64,000 nt of DNA from Tamarix chinensis (taxonomy: Eukaryota; Streptophyta; Magnoliopsida; Caryophyllales; Tamaricaceae): contig CM060175.1 in the NCBI GenBank assembly GCA_030549775.1, forward strand, positions 8,826,455-8,890,454. The letters run 5' to 3'. The stretch's first letter is position 1. Each line of letters begins with the position of its first letter. Made by a program: the position numbers and the translations under genes. The notes beneath the pieces were generated by a model that had not been told where the DNA came from, searched no databases, and saw only the letters and a program-made list of their open reading frames with translations. Of this stretch, positions 11,214-23,269 are shown piece by piece.

Positions 11214-11822
11214 TATGGGTGTTGGTGTTTATGGATCGAATATCAAGTGTTTTGAATATCTAATCATTTGATATCTAGTAAAATACTTTGAATATCCAAA
11301 AGATCAAATATTTGAAAAAATTTTTGAATATCCAAAATTTTAAATTGGATAACAAATAACTCATCAGATATCTAAAACTTTTGAGCAAGTTGTAAATGAA
11401 AAACATCAGATAAAAGATTCTTTGATCGAAAGATAATAAATCGATTTAATTTGAATCAATTTGATTTGAGTTTTAAATTATAATATATTCAATTATTCCA
11501 AAACTTAGATAATAGTTAAATATTTAATAAAAATAATAATTTAAAAATTATAAAATATACTTATAGTAAACATTCTCTTTTAAAATTATACACAAACGCA
11601 CACATATTATTATATACAATAACATATTATAAAAAATAAATAGTTTTAGATTATGTGTATATAGTTTATCAGATTAGATATTCGATTTATTTGATTTTTT
11701 ATTAATCAAATTGATTATTTGATTTGAAAAAAATATCGGATTGATTTTTGATTTTTTTTTTAATTTGGATAGATTTGGATATTGATTCGGCTATTAGATA
11801 TCGGATAATATAAATAACCTTA
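11214..11822. mobile_element. Probable hAT-like MITE, ~0.6 kb
   Basis: The ends form imperfect inverted repeats (TATGGGTGTTGGTGTTTATG on the left; on the right, read inverted, TAAGGTTATTTATATTATCC). Flanks ACATTTAT and ATGTATAT are a weak 8-bp duplication. The interior is packed with sub-terminal GAATATC/GATATC/CGGATAT words in both orientations, typical of non-autonomous hAT elements. There is no coding sequence. Boundaries are tentative. Confidence 0.45.
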
Positions 11823-12764
11823 ATGTATATAATGTGTTATAACGTAAAATGTCATATTATGAAATATAATTATCATAGGCTAACACCCTTAACTTTGTGA
11901 CTACTTTTTTTAATTTTATTTTTAAAAGTTATTTTGCAAAAGTTTTGAGATAAAATATTTGGTGGTGCAGTCATATCAATATAAGTTTGATATCCACACC
12001 ATTCTTACACTAAATATAAGGCTAAGACACTTAAACCATTACAATTATATATTAAAAAAAAGAATATCAATGATTAACAAAACATAATGATGTTCAATGA
12101 AGCTCTACATCAAAATACAATGCAAATGAAAAAGAAACAACATTGTAAATAAGGAATATAAAAGGACACAAGCATCCAAAAATCTAAATTACATAACCAA
12201 CGCCTTTAAGGTGTGACAACTACAATATCCCTACATCTGAATGTAATCCATCAACTACATTAACCAATGCATGCTTGATCCCAACCATCATAGTGATCAA
12301 AAAATGAAGTTTAGTGCTAGTATGACCATGAATTAAGTAATACAATAGACAACAAGAAGCTAGCAAGCTTTCATACACTTACACATGATAACATTTTAAC
12401 ATACAATCATATGTATATAGAGCATGTAATATTCAACAATGATGATAGGACAAACACAATTTCACACATACAAAAATAATGATTAGCATACTATTACATG
12501 ATATAATGACATCATAAATACTTATAAGGATAACCACCCTAGAGAACCAAGATATTAACAAACAGGATTCACAAAGGTACATAGCACACATGAGACATGA
12601 CATTGGATAAGTCATGCGATGTCATATAAAAATAAACATATATTTGAAAGCAACCTTATAACATAATAGGATAAAATAAAGAAGCATTTGATGATAGAGA
12701 ATCACGCCAAGGCATTTATAATAGGTGATAGGACCAATACGATAACATAAGTAAAGACATTAAC
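11823..12764. other. AT-rich DNA, no gene seen
   Basis: I see neither a coding frame nor a repeat structure that I can name. The minus-strand open frame at 12433-12615 has no recognisable domain. Confidence 0.5.
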
Positions 12765-14900
12765 TATAATACCCTAAAACTTTATTTTAGTATTTAAGAA
12801 TAAAATAAGGAATTATTGAATAAGATTTAATTATATGTAACATTTTTCATAAAATAATGATGATAATAATTATGGCAATAAAGGAAGAACAAAATGATGT
12901 AAGGACATAACTAGTGGAGAATAAATTTATTATCTAAGCTAAGATAAATTATAAATAAATTCTAATAATTCCTAAATTAATAAAAATTATTTTATTATTA
13001 TTATCATTAATTTTTATTATCCCTAAAACTCCTAAAAATCCAAAACACCCTACCACCCCATTTTTCTTTTTTTCTTCTTCTTTTTCCCCCTCCTTCGACC
13101 GATTGGGTGGGCTGCTGCACCTTCCCCCTCTTTTCTTTCCTTTCTCTATCCCTAGCCCAATTATTTTTTTCTTCCCCTGGCCATCCTAACCGCGTGCCTA
13201 CACCCCCCTATTTTCCCTTTCCCTCCAAAAGGGTGGAGTGAGTGAGGTGATACATGGAGAATGTCCTAAGTGTTTCATAAAATATGGTAGAGAAAATAAA
13301 AGGAGAAATAATAAAATGAGGGGTTAGGGTAAAATCTTACATGGGAAGTGTGAGCTTGCATAGGGGCTATGCTTTGCATGGGGGAAAGATTTAGTACATG
13401 GGTTGATGGAAAGGTGCCTGGGAGCATGAACTAAATTTTTTTGGGGAAAGACCCTAAGGATAGGGGTATTTTGGGAAAATGTTGAGGAGGTTGGTTGGAC
13501 ATTGGTGTGGTGATGAGGGTTATGTCACATGGAGAGTGTGAGTTAATTCAAATGAAGGGTAGAGTTGTGTAAAAGAAGAGGGTGTAGAGGGAAAAAGGGA
13601 AATATTAGGGTTTTTGGGGGTAACCAACTAGGATGACATTATCACATGTGGGAGTTGAGGAGTTGGGCTATGAGGTTTAGAGTTGGGTTGAGTATGGTGA
13701 TGGTTGGAATTAAAGGAGAATGTGGGCTGAGTAAGAAGGGAGTGAATAGGGCCACATAGGCCATATTAGGGTTTCAAGGGAAACCCTAGTGGGAGATGGT
13801 GACTATGGGTGGAGAAATGGGGAAGTTAGCCTTGACCCATATATATGAGGTTTGTGAGTTTGTTGTGAGGATGGTGGAAGGTGTTTAGGGGTCCTATAGT
13901 CTTGGAATATGCAGATGTCCCAGGTCAAGGATTAGGGTATTTTAAGATGTCTGGGTTAGTAGAGTGATAACGAGTTAGGAGTGTCCATTGGGGTGTGCAT
14001 GTCTAGAGGGGTGTTACTTGTTGAATAAGACATGAATAAAATACTAAACACTAAAAGTGGAAGATCATTGAGTTGATCCCACACTTAGGATGTTTACCGT
14101 TCCACCGATTATAAACTTATAATAGTGGTCAGGAGTGTTTTTTCCTAGATATGTATATGTTCCCGTTCCACTAGTTATAATAGTGGCCAGGTGCATTCTA
14201 CCCTAGTGTAGTATTCCCGCTCCACCGGTTACAATAGTGGGGGTTTCGAGCTTAATAAGGTAAACCCTTGGATGATAATAATTTATGGAAAAGACACTAA
14301 TTACTTACAATGGAATACCATGTGGGTCAGGACTAGACTTAGGATGCTTATCATTCCACTGGTTATAATAGTGTCTAGGAGTATGTTTCCTTGGAGATGT
14401 TATTGTTTACCGTTCCACTGGCTATAATAGTGGCCATGAGCGTTCTGTCTTGGATTAGTTATTTCCATTCTAATGCCCATAATAGTGGGATATTCATACT
14501 CACATGGATATAATTTAAGAGATGTGTAAAGATGGTACTAATGGATTAAACTCTGATAGTGGTAATTAATCTAATAAAACTTACTACTTGCATAATATTT
14601 GTATTTTATGTTTTTGTGCCTTGTCTTAGCTATATTGTTACGTTACTCAGTACGTAGTGTACTGATCACCCCTATCATGGGTACTGCTCATTCCTATGAG
14701 CAGTGACCCTTTTTGAGTCTATGCAAGTAGGTGATGAGGTCCTAGAACACTTTGATGCTTACGATGAGCTGGTTAGAGTAAAGTGACGTTCTGATATCTC
14801 GGGGTTCGGACCAGAGAGGGTGTTCTCCAGACTACTTACCTTTTTGTTTTATAATGTTTTATTCCCTCGTAGTCTAACACTACTAGGTTTCAGATGATGG
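12765..14900 (+). mobile_element. LTR copy C, truncated at its 3' side
   Basis: It starts TATAATACCCTAAAAC, matching the start of copy Q at 61879 for several hundred bp. A C/T-rich block follows (13060-13215), then a segment around 13741-13800 whose complement matches 58400-58450 and 63726-63790 (AGGGTTT.. ..GGCCTATGTGGCC). Then come the two-block CCACCGG/AATAGTGG array (14090-14490) and the twin hairpins (14648-14683). Similarity fades after about 14830, and no GGTGTTACA end or terminal hairpin is present, so the 3' part is lost. The end coordinate is approximate. Confidence 0.7.
14648..14683 (+). promoter_or_regulatory. Twin stem-loops in LTR C
   Basis: CAGTACG and TGTACTG around TAG (14648-14664) form the first stem with one wobble or mismatch. 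CACCC and GGGTA around CTATCAT (14667-14683) form the second. They keep the same order and spacing as in copies A, P and R. Confidence 0.5.
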
Positions 14901-15111
14901 TTTTTTTTATTTCAATTTTAATTAATGCTTTCATGAATTACGAATTAGGTATCTCAATTTAGAGAAAACACATTCGTGAAGACCAATAATAAATTGGAGA
15001 AATTTGACATTAAAGATGATTGTTGTTACTAAGGGAATTCAATGTTTGAAACGCTCAAATTTCTTTGATTATTTGTTAATGAACTATTGTTAGTAGTCCA
15101 TTACTTATCAA

Positions 15112-15720
15112 ACAAAAGTAATACTCCCGTCACAAGATCGACGTTTTACCGGCCATTAGGAAATATGCCATATATTGCTTATTTTATTTTTTATGAATTA
15201 TGATTTACCTCTATGACTAAATATTTTTATGTATTTAAGTTCCTAAAATTACTCCCTACATTTCCCTAATTTTTAGAATTTATTTGATATTTGTTCCCAA
15301 AAATATTTATTTTACTTTCTACTTACATAAATTATCTAAAATCTTGATATTCCGTCATTTAATTCATCAAAACCCTAAAAATACATTTTCCTTGATTGAC
15401 AGTTGACTGACCACTGCTAATAATCTACCTAACATCAAAAGCAATATTCCAGTCATATGATTGATGATTGGCCGTACACCCCAACATTCAACCAATCACT
15501 AGTTTATTTGTCATATCTTGCTTATTTTATTTCATATAGGCTCCAATTCAATTCCTTGACAAAATAATATTATATATTTGGGTTCCTAATATTATTCCCT
15601 ATATTTTTATAATTTTTCTTAATTTTAAAAATATATTTGATATTTTTTTCAATAAATACTTATTTATTTGACTTTCTACCTAAATAAATTATCTAAAAAC
15701 CTTGTTGTCAACCATTGGCC
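15112..15720. repeat. Tandem duplication, ~330-350 bp unit, two copies
   Basis: The unit beginning near 15112 (CAAAAGTAATACTCCCGTCA) recurs near 15436 (CAAAAGCAATATTCCAGTCA). Both continue through TTGCTTATTTTATTT, TTTGATATTT and TAAATTATCTAAAA at matching spacing. A third partial match lies at about 26280-26400. I do not recognise the sequence. Confidence 0.6.
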
Positions 15721-16490
15721 ATGGGATCATCATGCTTGACCTTGCCCTTATAAATGATCAAATTTAGTTTTTTTTCTTCATCCTTTAGCCCCTAGATCCT
15801 TCCATAAAGACCTTACACTTTTATTTTAATTCAACCACTCCCTTACACACTTTACTTGTACTCAATCTTTGCCCCCATCCTCCACAAATAAATGGTCAGA
15901 CTTTTGGATTTTTCTCCACCTGATTGTTGAGCCTTATGGGGGTGAGGATGAGAGTGTTCAAATTTTATCTTTACTTACCAGCACTCCATGATCACTTTCC
16001 TTTCACATTATTACTATGAGTTGAAGCCTCCCTTTCTCTTTTCCTCTTGCACTATCCCATCACCCATCTCATTCCTTGTTTTGCTTTCATCTTCTTCCTA
16101 AATTCCATCTTCTTCTTTTTTAACTCTTTAATACTTTTATTAAGTATTGAAGGGTTAAGATTTAGTTGAGTGGTGGAAGAAAGTCTTGATTCATCCTCGT
16201 TTATCTACATTATTACAAGACCAAAGGTAATCATCTTTTCCACTCCAATTTATTCTTTCTCTTCTTTCTTATTTGTGCTAAAATGGCCTATTATAATTAT
16301 TTAATGCTCTTTTCTTTGAATACAATCAAGAAAATTTAAGTGGTGCTCTTTAAGTATTCTTCTTATTTTGCTTAGGAGCTTTGGATTTTAGTAACATAAT
16401 CAACCCTTTAGAAGTAGAATATTATGTGCTATGTTTTTTAGGATTCTAGTATCTTTCATGGCATGATAAATGTTGTTCTTATGATTTCAA
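15721..16490. other. Unassigned DNA left of the LINE
   Basis: No gene is seen. The pyrimidine-rich words around 16020-16270 and the AAAGGTAATCAT phrase at 16226 resemble the interior of sense-plus LTR copies (compare 61565-61590), so this may be the 5' half of the decayed LTR whose 3' end is at 25725. That is inference only. Confidence 0.35.
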
Positions 16491-16505
16491 TATAAGCATG
16501 TTATT
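16491..16505. repeat. LINE target-site duplication, left copy
   Basis: TATAAGCATGTTATT abuts the poly(A) side of the LINE. It is identical to 21563-21577. Confidence 0.95.
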
Positions 16506-16549
16506 TTTTTTTCGATAAGTAGAAATTGTATTACTAATCGAAAAGGAGT

Positions 16550-19500
16550 TTACAATCTTGCATTATACGCAATGACATCTAACAATCCTAGCCATTGCCC
16601 AAACTCAACAGAAAGAGGAGGGGTAACAAAAATACTAGCAACTTGCACAAGGATACATTTCAAAAGAGCTCCTAGTTGTCTAGATTTGTTCTGAAAAATT
16701 CTAAGATTTCTTTCATGCCAAATAACAGCTATATAAGCAGTAAACAGAGCTCCCAAAAGATACTTCTTCTTATGTACCTGCCTTGTTCTAGTAAGCAAAG
16801 ACTTAATCTCTTGCTCCCAGCCTATAATAGGGTCACTTCTGCCAGCCAGTCTTCTAATAATCTTCCAAAAAAGTGTAACAACAGGACAAAACAAGAAAAG
16901 ATGATCTCTAGTTTCCTCCTGCTGTTTACAAAAAATACATAGGGTATCCAAAGTCATGCCCATCTCCTTAAGTCTTGCTTTAGTCAAAAGTCTATTTCTG
17001 CATGCAAGCCAAACCAGGAAACGTACTCTGGGAATAGAGCCTGGTCTCCAGATTAAATTAGCCCAACCACATTTAGCATGTCGAGTTCTGAGTGCCTTAT
17101 ATGCTGAGTGAATGGTGTACTCCCTCTGCTGTGCTACACAGTCTACTATAAACTCCTTCACTACAGTTCTGCTTTGAAGAATTTTGAGAAAGAGCCATGA
17201 ATTGTAAGATGAAGGTGAATAATCCCAGACAGTACCTTGCTTAATGTAAACTGTATGAACCCACTTAACCCACAATATATCTTTTTTTTTTCACCTATAT
17301 TCCACAACAGCTTTCCCAAAGCACAAGAATTCCATAGCTGTAAGTTTAAAAAACCAAGTCCTCCTTCCTGTTTTGGAGAGCAAAGAGATTCCCAAGCCAC
17401 CAGAGAATGTTTCCTGATATTCAATTTTCCTGACCAAAGAAAAGTTCTACAAAGACTAATAAAATAGTGCAAAACTTTCTTTGGCAGGAGAATAATTTGA
17501 CTAAAGTAGAGTTGTATGCTGTATAACACTGATTTAATGAGTTGAACTCTCCCAGCATAAGAAAGAAATAAAGTACTCCAATGCCTTAACCTAGCAGTCA
17601 TCTTGTCCAACAAAGGTTGCAACTGAGCAGCAGAGAGTCTTGCAGAAGATAAAGGTAAGCCCAAGTAATTAATTGGAAAAGTGCCTGCTGGATAACCAAG
17701 AAGATGAAGAATACTGAGCTGGTTTTCTATTGCAACTCCTCCAAAGAAAACTGAACACTTGGCAGGATTCACCATAAGTCCTGAGACTGCAGCAAAATGG
17801 TGCAAAACCTCCTGCAGGCATAGAACACTTTGCAGAGTTCCTCTACTGAACAAAAGAAGATCATCTGCAAAGTTCAAATTAATGAGCTGAAGGCGTTTAC
17901 ATCTTGGGTGAGCTTGAAACCTTGGGTCAAGCCATAGCTTCTTCAGTGATGTAGTGAAATAATCCATAACCAGCATAAAAAGATAGGGAGAGAGAGGATC
18001 ACCCTGTCTCAAACCTCTTTTCCCAGAGAAAGGGGGAGCCAAAACACCATTAAAGGATACAGAATATGAAACTGAAGTAACACATGCCATGATCAATTTA
18101 ATAAAGTGGTGAGGAAAGCCATAAAGATTTAGAATTTTCTGCAGAAAATCCCAATTCACCATGTCATAAGCCTTTTTGAGATCAACTTTAATCATGCATC
18201 TTGGTGAAATTCCCTTGTGAGAGTACCTCCTTACTAATTCATGGGCTAACAATACATTTTCACCTATGTTTCTGCCTTTAATGAAAGCATTTTGTGAAGG
18301 ATATAAGCTGAGGCATAAGGGGCTGTAATCTCTGAACCATGACCTTAGCAATAATTTTGTAAAGCACATTACAACAAGCTATAGGTCTAAACTCATTAAC
18401 CCTATTTGCAGCAGAATGCTTAGGGATGAGAGTGAGAGATGTAATATTCAATCTTCTAGGAAGAAAACCAGTAGAGAAGAAGTCTCTTACAGCCCAGATA
18501 ATTTCCTTAACAACAATAGGCCAAGAAACTTTATAGAAACCAGCAGAGAAACCATCAATGCTTGGGGCTTTTATATCCCCCATGGAGAACACAACATTTC
18601 TTACCTCAAGTTCAGAAACAGGTGCAGAAAGACCAGCAAATAAATGAGGAGCTAACTTACAGGAGTCTGCTAAAGTAATATCTCCCTCTATAGCAACCTC
18701 AGTGCCCAATAGCTCCTGATAGTATGAATTGAATGCTTCATGAATGTATTTTGCACCTCTGATCTCATTATCATTAGAATCAATCAGCATAGCTAATGTC
18801 TTCCTTTGCTGTCTTTCTTTCACCTTGGCATAAAAATACTTATGGTTTGAATCACCACAAGAAAGCCAATTATTAGTAGCCTTCTACTTATAAAAAAGCT
18901 CTTCACAATGCAGTAGATGAAAGTATTTCTTCTCTTTCTCCTTCAATAAAAGTCTATTACCCTGCTGTCCAGGTTGAGCTAAATACTGTGTCTGTAAAGC
19001 TGCCACTTCCTCTCTAGCAACTTTGACTCTGTGTGAAATGGAGCCATAATTATCCCTATTGAATAATTTCAGATCCTGTTTAAGTAAGCTCAATCTTTTA
19101 GAAATTTTCAGCAGCAAATTTCCTCCCATCTTGATCCTCCAGACATTTTGAACCATAAGCAAGAAATCTTCATATTCTGTCCAGAATTGAAAAAATTTAA
19201 AAGGTTTTGGTCCAATCAAACAATCAATATTTAGATGGGTAAGAACAGGACTATGATCAGAGATAAGGGGACTTAGGAACTCTGCCACAGAATGAGGATA
19301 GGTAGAAAGCCAGGGTAAGTTAACCATGGCCCTATCCAATTTACACAAAACCTCCTCGTCTCCCTGTCTATGGCTGGACCATGTATAATGACAACCCTGA
19401 ATTTGTAGATCACATAGCTGGAGTTCATCACAACAAGTTCTGAAATCTTGCACATCTGAGACAATAAGAGACCTACCATGAAACTTCTCAGAATCCTGCA

Positions 19501-19927
19501 TCACCACATTGAAATCCCCCAGGAGAAACCATGGCTCCTGCCCAGGTGAATTCTCCTTCAACCACTGCCATAAAAATTGTCTTTCCCTCCCTGAATTAAA
19601 TGCATAGACAAATGCAACCCAAAAACTGACATTTGAGGGAACATGAGTAACATGACACAAAATAGCCTGCTCATGTATTTTATGAATTCCCATTATCCAA
19701 ACAGAAGGGTTCCAAAGAATCCATATTCTGCCATTAGGGTGGAGGGAATAATTATGGAGGAAATCCCAACCCTAAAAAACTTTATGAAGAATAGCAATTG
19801 AATTTGATTCCTTAACTCTAGTTTCCAATAAACCTATCAATTCTACTTTATGTCTAGCACAAAATCTTTTAACTTCCTTGTGCTTGGAAGTCTTATTCAG
19901 GCCTCTTACATTCCAGGCACTAATCAT
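16550..19927 (-). pseudogene. LINE ORF2: endonuclease / reverse transcriptase, broken
   Basis: The start ATGATTAGTGCCTGG gives MISAWNVRGLNKTSK, the usual plant L1 ORF2 opening, and overlaps the ORF1 stop by 8 nt. The N-terminal apurinic-like endonuclease shows LLETRV, GDFNVV (about residue 137) and SDHSPV (about residue 223). These are motifs of the target-nicking domain. The reverse transcriptase has QNAFIKGRN, KVDLKKAYDMVNWDFL, GLRQGDPLSPYLF and the catalytic box FADD (17860-17871). A zf-RVT region follows (WANLIWRPGSIPRVRFLVWL then CIFC..DHLFLFC) and there is no RNase H domain. The length is about 1,125 codons, normal for the family. Lesions: TAG at 19774, TAG at 18886 (expected Q in FYKQKATNNWL), a frameshift near 18300 just before PSQNAFIKG, and a homopolymer-associated frameshift near 17283. 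All conserved catalytic residues that I can see are still encoded. Confidence 0.93.
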
Positions 19928-21473
19928 GACTAGCATGATCAAAATTGGAAACCAGTCCTCTGTGATCCATTATCTCTATGTGATTAGAGGCTGTATTACC
20001 CTCCACACAATCTTGAAAACCCGTCACACTAGCTCTGAATCTAGTAATCCTTGGTTCAGTAAAATGAACCTGTTTCTGCATTGCCTTTTTCTTTCTGGAT
20101 ACACTGGCTTCCAGAACTCCTTCTGCAGCAGCATCGAAATTGGCAGGACATGCAGGAGATTATAGGTGAGGACCCCGCTCAGCAGGTGACTGTTCCAGCA
20201 CCTCAGTTTCAGATGTAAGACATGGAATAGCTCCATCATTCTTGGCAATTTCAGAAACTTGTGCATTATTGGTCTGTGCAACCTGATGCATATGATCAGC
20301 ATCAATAGGCCCTTTTCCTTTCCTGTTATCTCTAATAACTCTCCATTCACCTTCAGCTGTAGAGCCAATATTAGGACCATGCTATAATTTCATACACCTC
20401 TTTTGATCATGACCATAACAGTCACAGAGAGGACAATAAAAAGGTCTCCATTCATACTCAACTTTTTGTTCAATCTCTATCCCCTCTGGATCCAAAATCG
20501 TGAAAGATTCCAGCAAAGGTTTCTTAACATCCACCTCTACCAAAATCCTTGGATAAGAGGCCCTGTCACGAGATGCAGTTATGGAATCAGTGCATACATG
20601 GCTTCCCACTGCAGTAGCTAACTTACCAAGGGCGCTTCTGGACCAATATTCCAAAGGCAGATTAGGAAATTTGATCCAAAGGGGAAGCACCTGTAACTCA
20701 TCAGGATTAAATTGCAGTCTTCTATGCCATCTTCTTAAAACAAAAGGCCTATTAAAGAACATCCAGTGATGGCTCAACACCCAATCAACCTCTTGCTGTG
20801 ATTGAAATTTAAACAAAAAGAAACCAGAAGTGTGCAAAATAAGTTGAGGGGTCGTAATTGTAGTCCAGTGCTTCAGAATAAAGTTTTGCATCTGTGTGAA
20901 AGAAGGAGCCTGCCCATAAACAAATCCAATCAAAGTATTTACCCAGAGAGCTGCTTCATAATCAACTTCCTCCTTATCCAATTTAACAATCACTCTACCC
21001 CTTTCATATAAAGGATTTTGAAAATCCAGATGTTGTCCATGGATAGGGTTTCTGTTACCAATAACCACATTTCGCCATGATGATTTTGGGGGAGATGCTG
21101 GTTGAAGCCTATTCCACACCGAATCTCTAGTATGAGATACAGAAATCCCTTCTCTACCAATTGCATCGTCCATAGGCGTAACTGTTTCATTGGGAATATC
21201 TACATGGGCGGTTCCTGGATTAGATGGATGAATAACATGTCCCTCCCTTATATTTTCCTGACCATCATCATTCAAATTGACGTCGATCAAATCACTTTCA
21301 GCAGGAAGCATATGGACGCTATCTACAGCAGCCATTTTCTCAGAAAATTCTGTTATTTTCTTTGCAGCAACCACTGATATATCTTCATCCACAATGTTTC
21401 TACTATCCAGATCCTTAGCAGCAAACTGCTCTTGGGGTCTATTACCAGGTGGAGACCTTTTCTTCTTTGCCAT
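19920..21473 (-). pseudogene. LINE ORF1: RNA-binding protein (DUF4283 + CCHC), broken
   Basis: The ATG at 21473 gives MAKKKRSPPGNRPQEQ. After an acidic, low-complexity leader, a DUF4283-like domain follows (about residues 120-290: GRVIVKLDKEEVDYEAALW, FFLFKFQSQQEVDWVLSHHW, LPLWIKFPNLPLEYWS). Then comes a zf-CCHC_4 knuckle, CPLCDCYGHDQKRC, at about residues 347-360. In plant L1 elements this protein binds the element RNA and forms the RNP with ORF2. The frame is stopped by TAG at 20384, four residues after the knuckle, but continues in the same frame with sensible sequence to a second stop (TAA, 20162) and finally to TAG at 19922-19920. I therefore take 19920 as the original end (about 517 codons). 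Both internal stops could come from CAG/CAA by C-to-T change. Confidence 0.9.
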
Positions 21474-21562
21474 GGTCGAAGCTCTCTCAAACCCTAGGAG
21501 AGAGGAGAGAGCACTTTAGGGCAAGTAAAAGACCAAATTAGTAGCAGTGGACTCAAAGTTAG

Positions 21563-21577
21563 TATAAGCATGTTATT
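21563..21577. repeat. LINE target-site duplication, right copy
   Basis: TATAAGCATGTTATT abuts the 5' leader side of the LINE. It is identical to 16491-16505. Confidence 0.95.
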
Positions 21578-23269
21578 ATTTGATCTAAGTATTTCTAAAC
21601 ACCTATGTCTTATTAGGTATGAATATAGCATGTTTTGATCTTCCTAGGATTTTGACCCTATTAATGTTCACTATCATTTATGTTTTTATTTTGTGTATAA
21701 GCATAAAATTATATGTAGATTAGTATGTTTCTGCTTTTATGTAGATATGGAAAAGAAAACACGATAATATATATAGGCCTAGGACCTTAAATGGGTGTTT
21801 ATGGTTGTTTTAATTTTATCATAGCATATTGTTAACTATATATTAAAGTATATGCTTATGTATCAATTTGGCATTAAAAACATGTTTTTTGTGTTTTGTG
21901 CTTTATTTATGATAAATTTTACAGTCATGATTTTATGTTGAGCTTGCTTTATATGGTTTATTTTATGAGAAATGGCATGATGTTGCAGTGTTAGGGTTTT
22001 TCCCCTTTTGATGTTTATGCCACGTTGTATTTTATTCTACTAAGCATATATTTACATGTATTTTAGTGTATTCTTGAATATTATTAAAATGATTGAAACA
22101 TCATACTTATACATGAATGAGGCTCTTGGCCTTGGGTTGTATTAGTGTGTTTTGGTTGTTTTAAATTTTGTTTAAGTATGTTATTAGATGTATTTTATTA
22201 CATGAATGCTTTTATGTGAAATTGGTGTATAAAGGATGGAAATAAACTTGCTATTTTATAAGTTACTTTCGGTTAAGGGTCATTTATGTCCTTTTAATTG
22301 GTTTTTAACTAATTTTGAGTATGTCATCATGTCCTTTAGGTGCTTTAATTAAAGGATTATTATGGTTTCATAATTTTTTTAAGTGTTTAGGGAAATTTTT
22401 GTACTTTTACATTAAATCTAAAAATTTTCAAAACAAATAAGTGTATTTTGGTCAATAATTTTTATTAAGCAAGAAAGGGGTATTTTATGACCATAGTTAA
22501 TATATAAGAGTTAGGGTTTAAAGTTAATAAGGTGATTACGAACTATTTAAAGACATTTTGGGCATATTGTAAAATATGAGTATTTTAGAATCTTATACCA
22601 ATATTTAATGTAAAATAACTTTGGTTAAATACTAATTAGCATTAACATGTTTTGAAATTAAAATGGCTTTAAGTGGGATTAGTAATTCTAGTGGTATTGT
22701 TGTCATTTTATGTGTTGAGAATGCTTTTAAGGCTTGGTTTTTATCCAAGGGTGTTATATATAAAGTATTTGAGTGTGTCCTCAATTTTGGTGGATTAATG
22801 AGATTAAATGGATATTTTTTTAATATATTTTGATATTAGGGTTTTTAAAGGTTTTTGTCTTTTTTAAGTGTTCAATTATCATGTGTTTAACCAGGCCTAA
22901 GAATAAATCCATTCTGGCATATTAATACAAGCTTGGAATATTTCCATCTTTATAATCATGGATAGCGTGGAATGTATTAAGTGGATTTACAAACCATAGA
23001 ATTAATTCTAATCATTTTAAATTAATATAATGTTAGTATGAATTCATCCTCTTAATGATAGTATAAGTCATTTCCACCACGTGAATAATATTGGACATTT
23101 GTATCATGTGAATAGTATCAGGCCTTGATGGCATGAATAGTGTGTTGCCTTGATCATTTGGGGTTTAAGATGGTGGATAATGCAAGATAATATCACAAGT
23201 GAAATGGTTAAGTAATAATAATGAAGTGAAGTTGTTATCATATGTGATTATGTAGGCCTTGTCATGTGT
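21578..23269. other. AT-rich DNA, probable decayed LTR interior
   Basis: There is no coding evidence. Words such as TTAGGGTTTTTCC, long T-runs and GCATGATG..TTATTATG resemble the interior of the LTR copy at 4836-10196 (about 6590-6700), in the same orientation as the LTR end at 25725. Assignment to that copy is likely but not proven. Confidence 0.35.

Larger units (their letters stand above)
16506..21562 (-). mobile_element. Full-length plant L1-type LINE with 15-bp TSD
   Basis: The element is bounded by a perfect direct repeat, TATAAGCATGTTATT, at 16491-16505 and 21563-21577. On the minus strand it has a short 5' leader (21562-21474), ORF1 (21473-19920), ORF2 (19927-16550), a short 3' tail ending TTTCTACTTATCG and a poly(A) of about 8-10 bases abutting the left TSD. 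That is the complete plan of a target-primed retrotransposon about 5.06 kb long. Both ORFs are broken by stops and frameshifts, so it is dead, but the perfect TSD and few lesions argue for a fairly recent insertion compared with the LTRs around it. It probably landed in an LTR of the local superfamily. Confidence 0.95.

Noticed and set aside
20024..20380. 118-codon minus-strand frame starting MVLILALQLK
   Set aside because: It is in a different frame from the LINE ORF1 continuation, which reads sensibly through the same bases.
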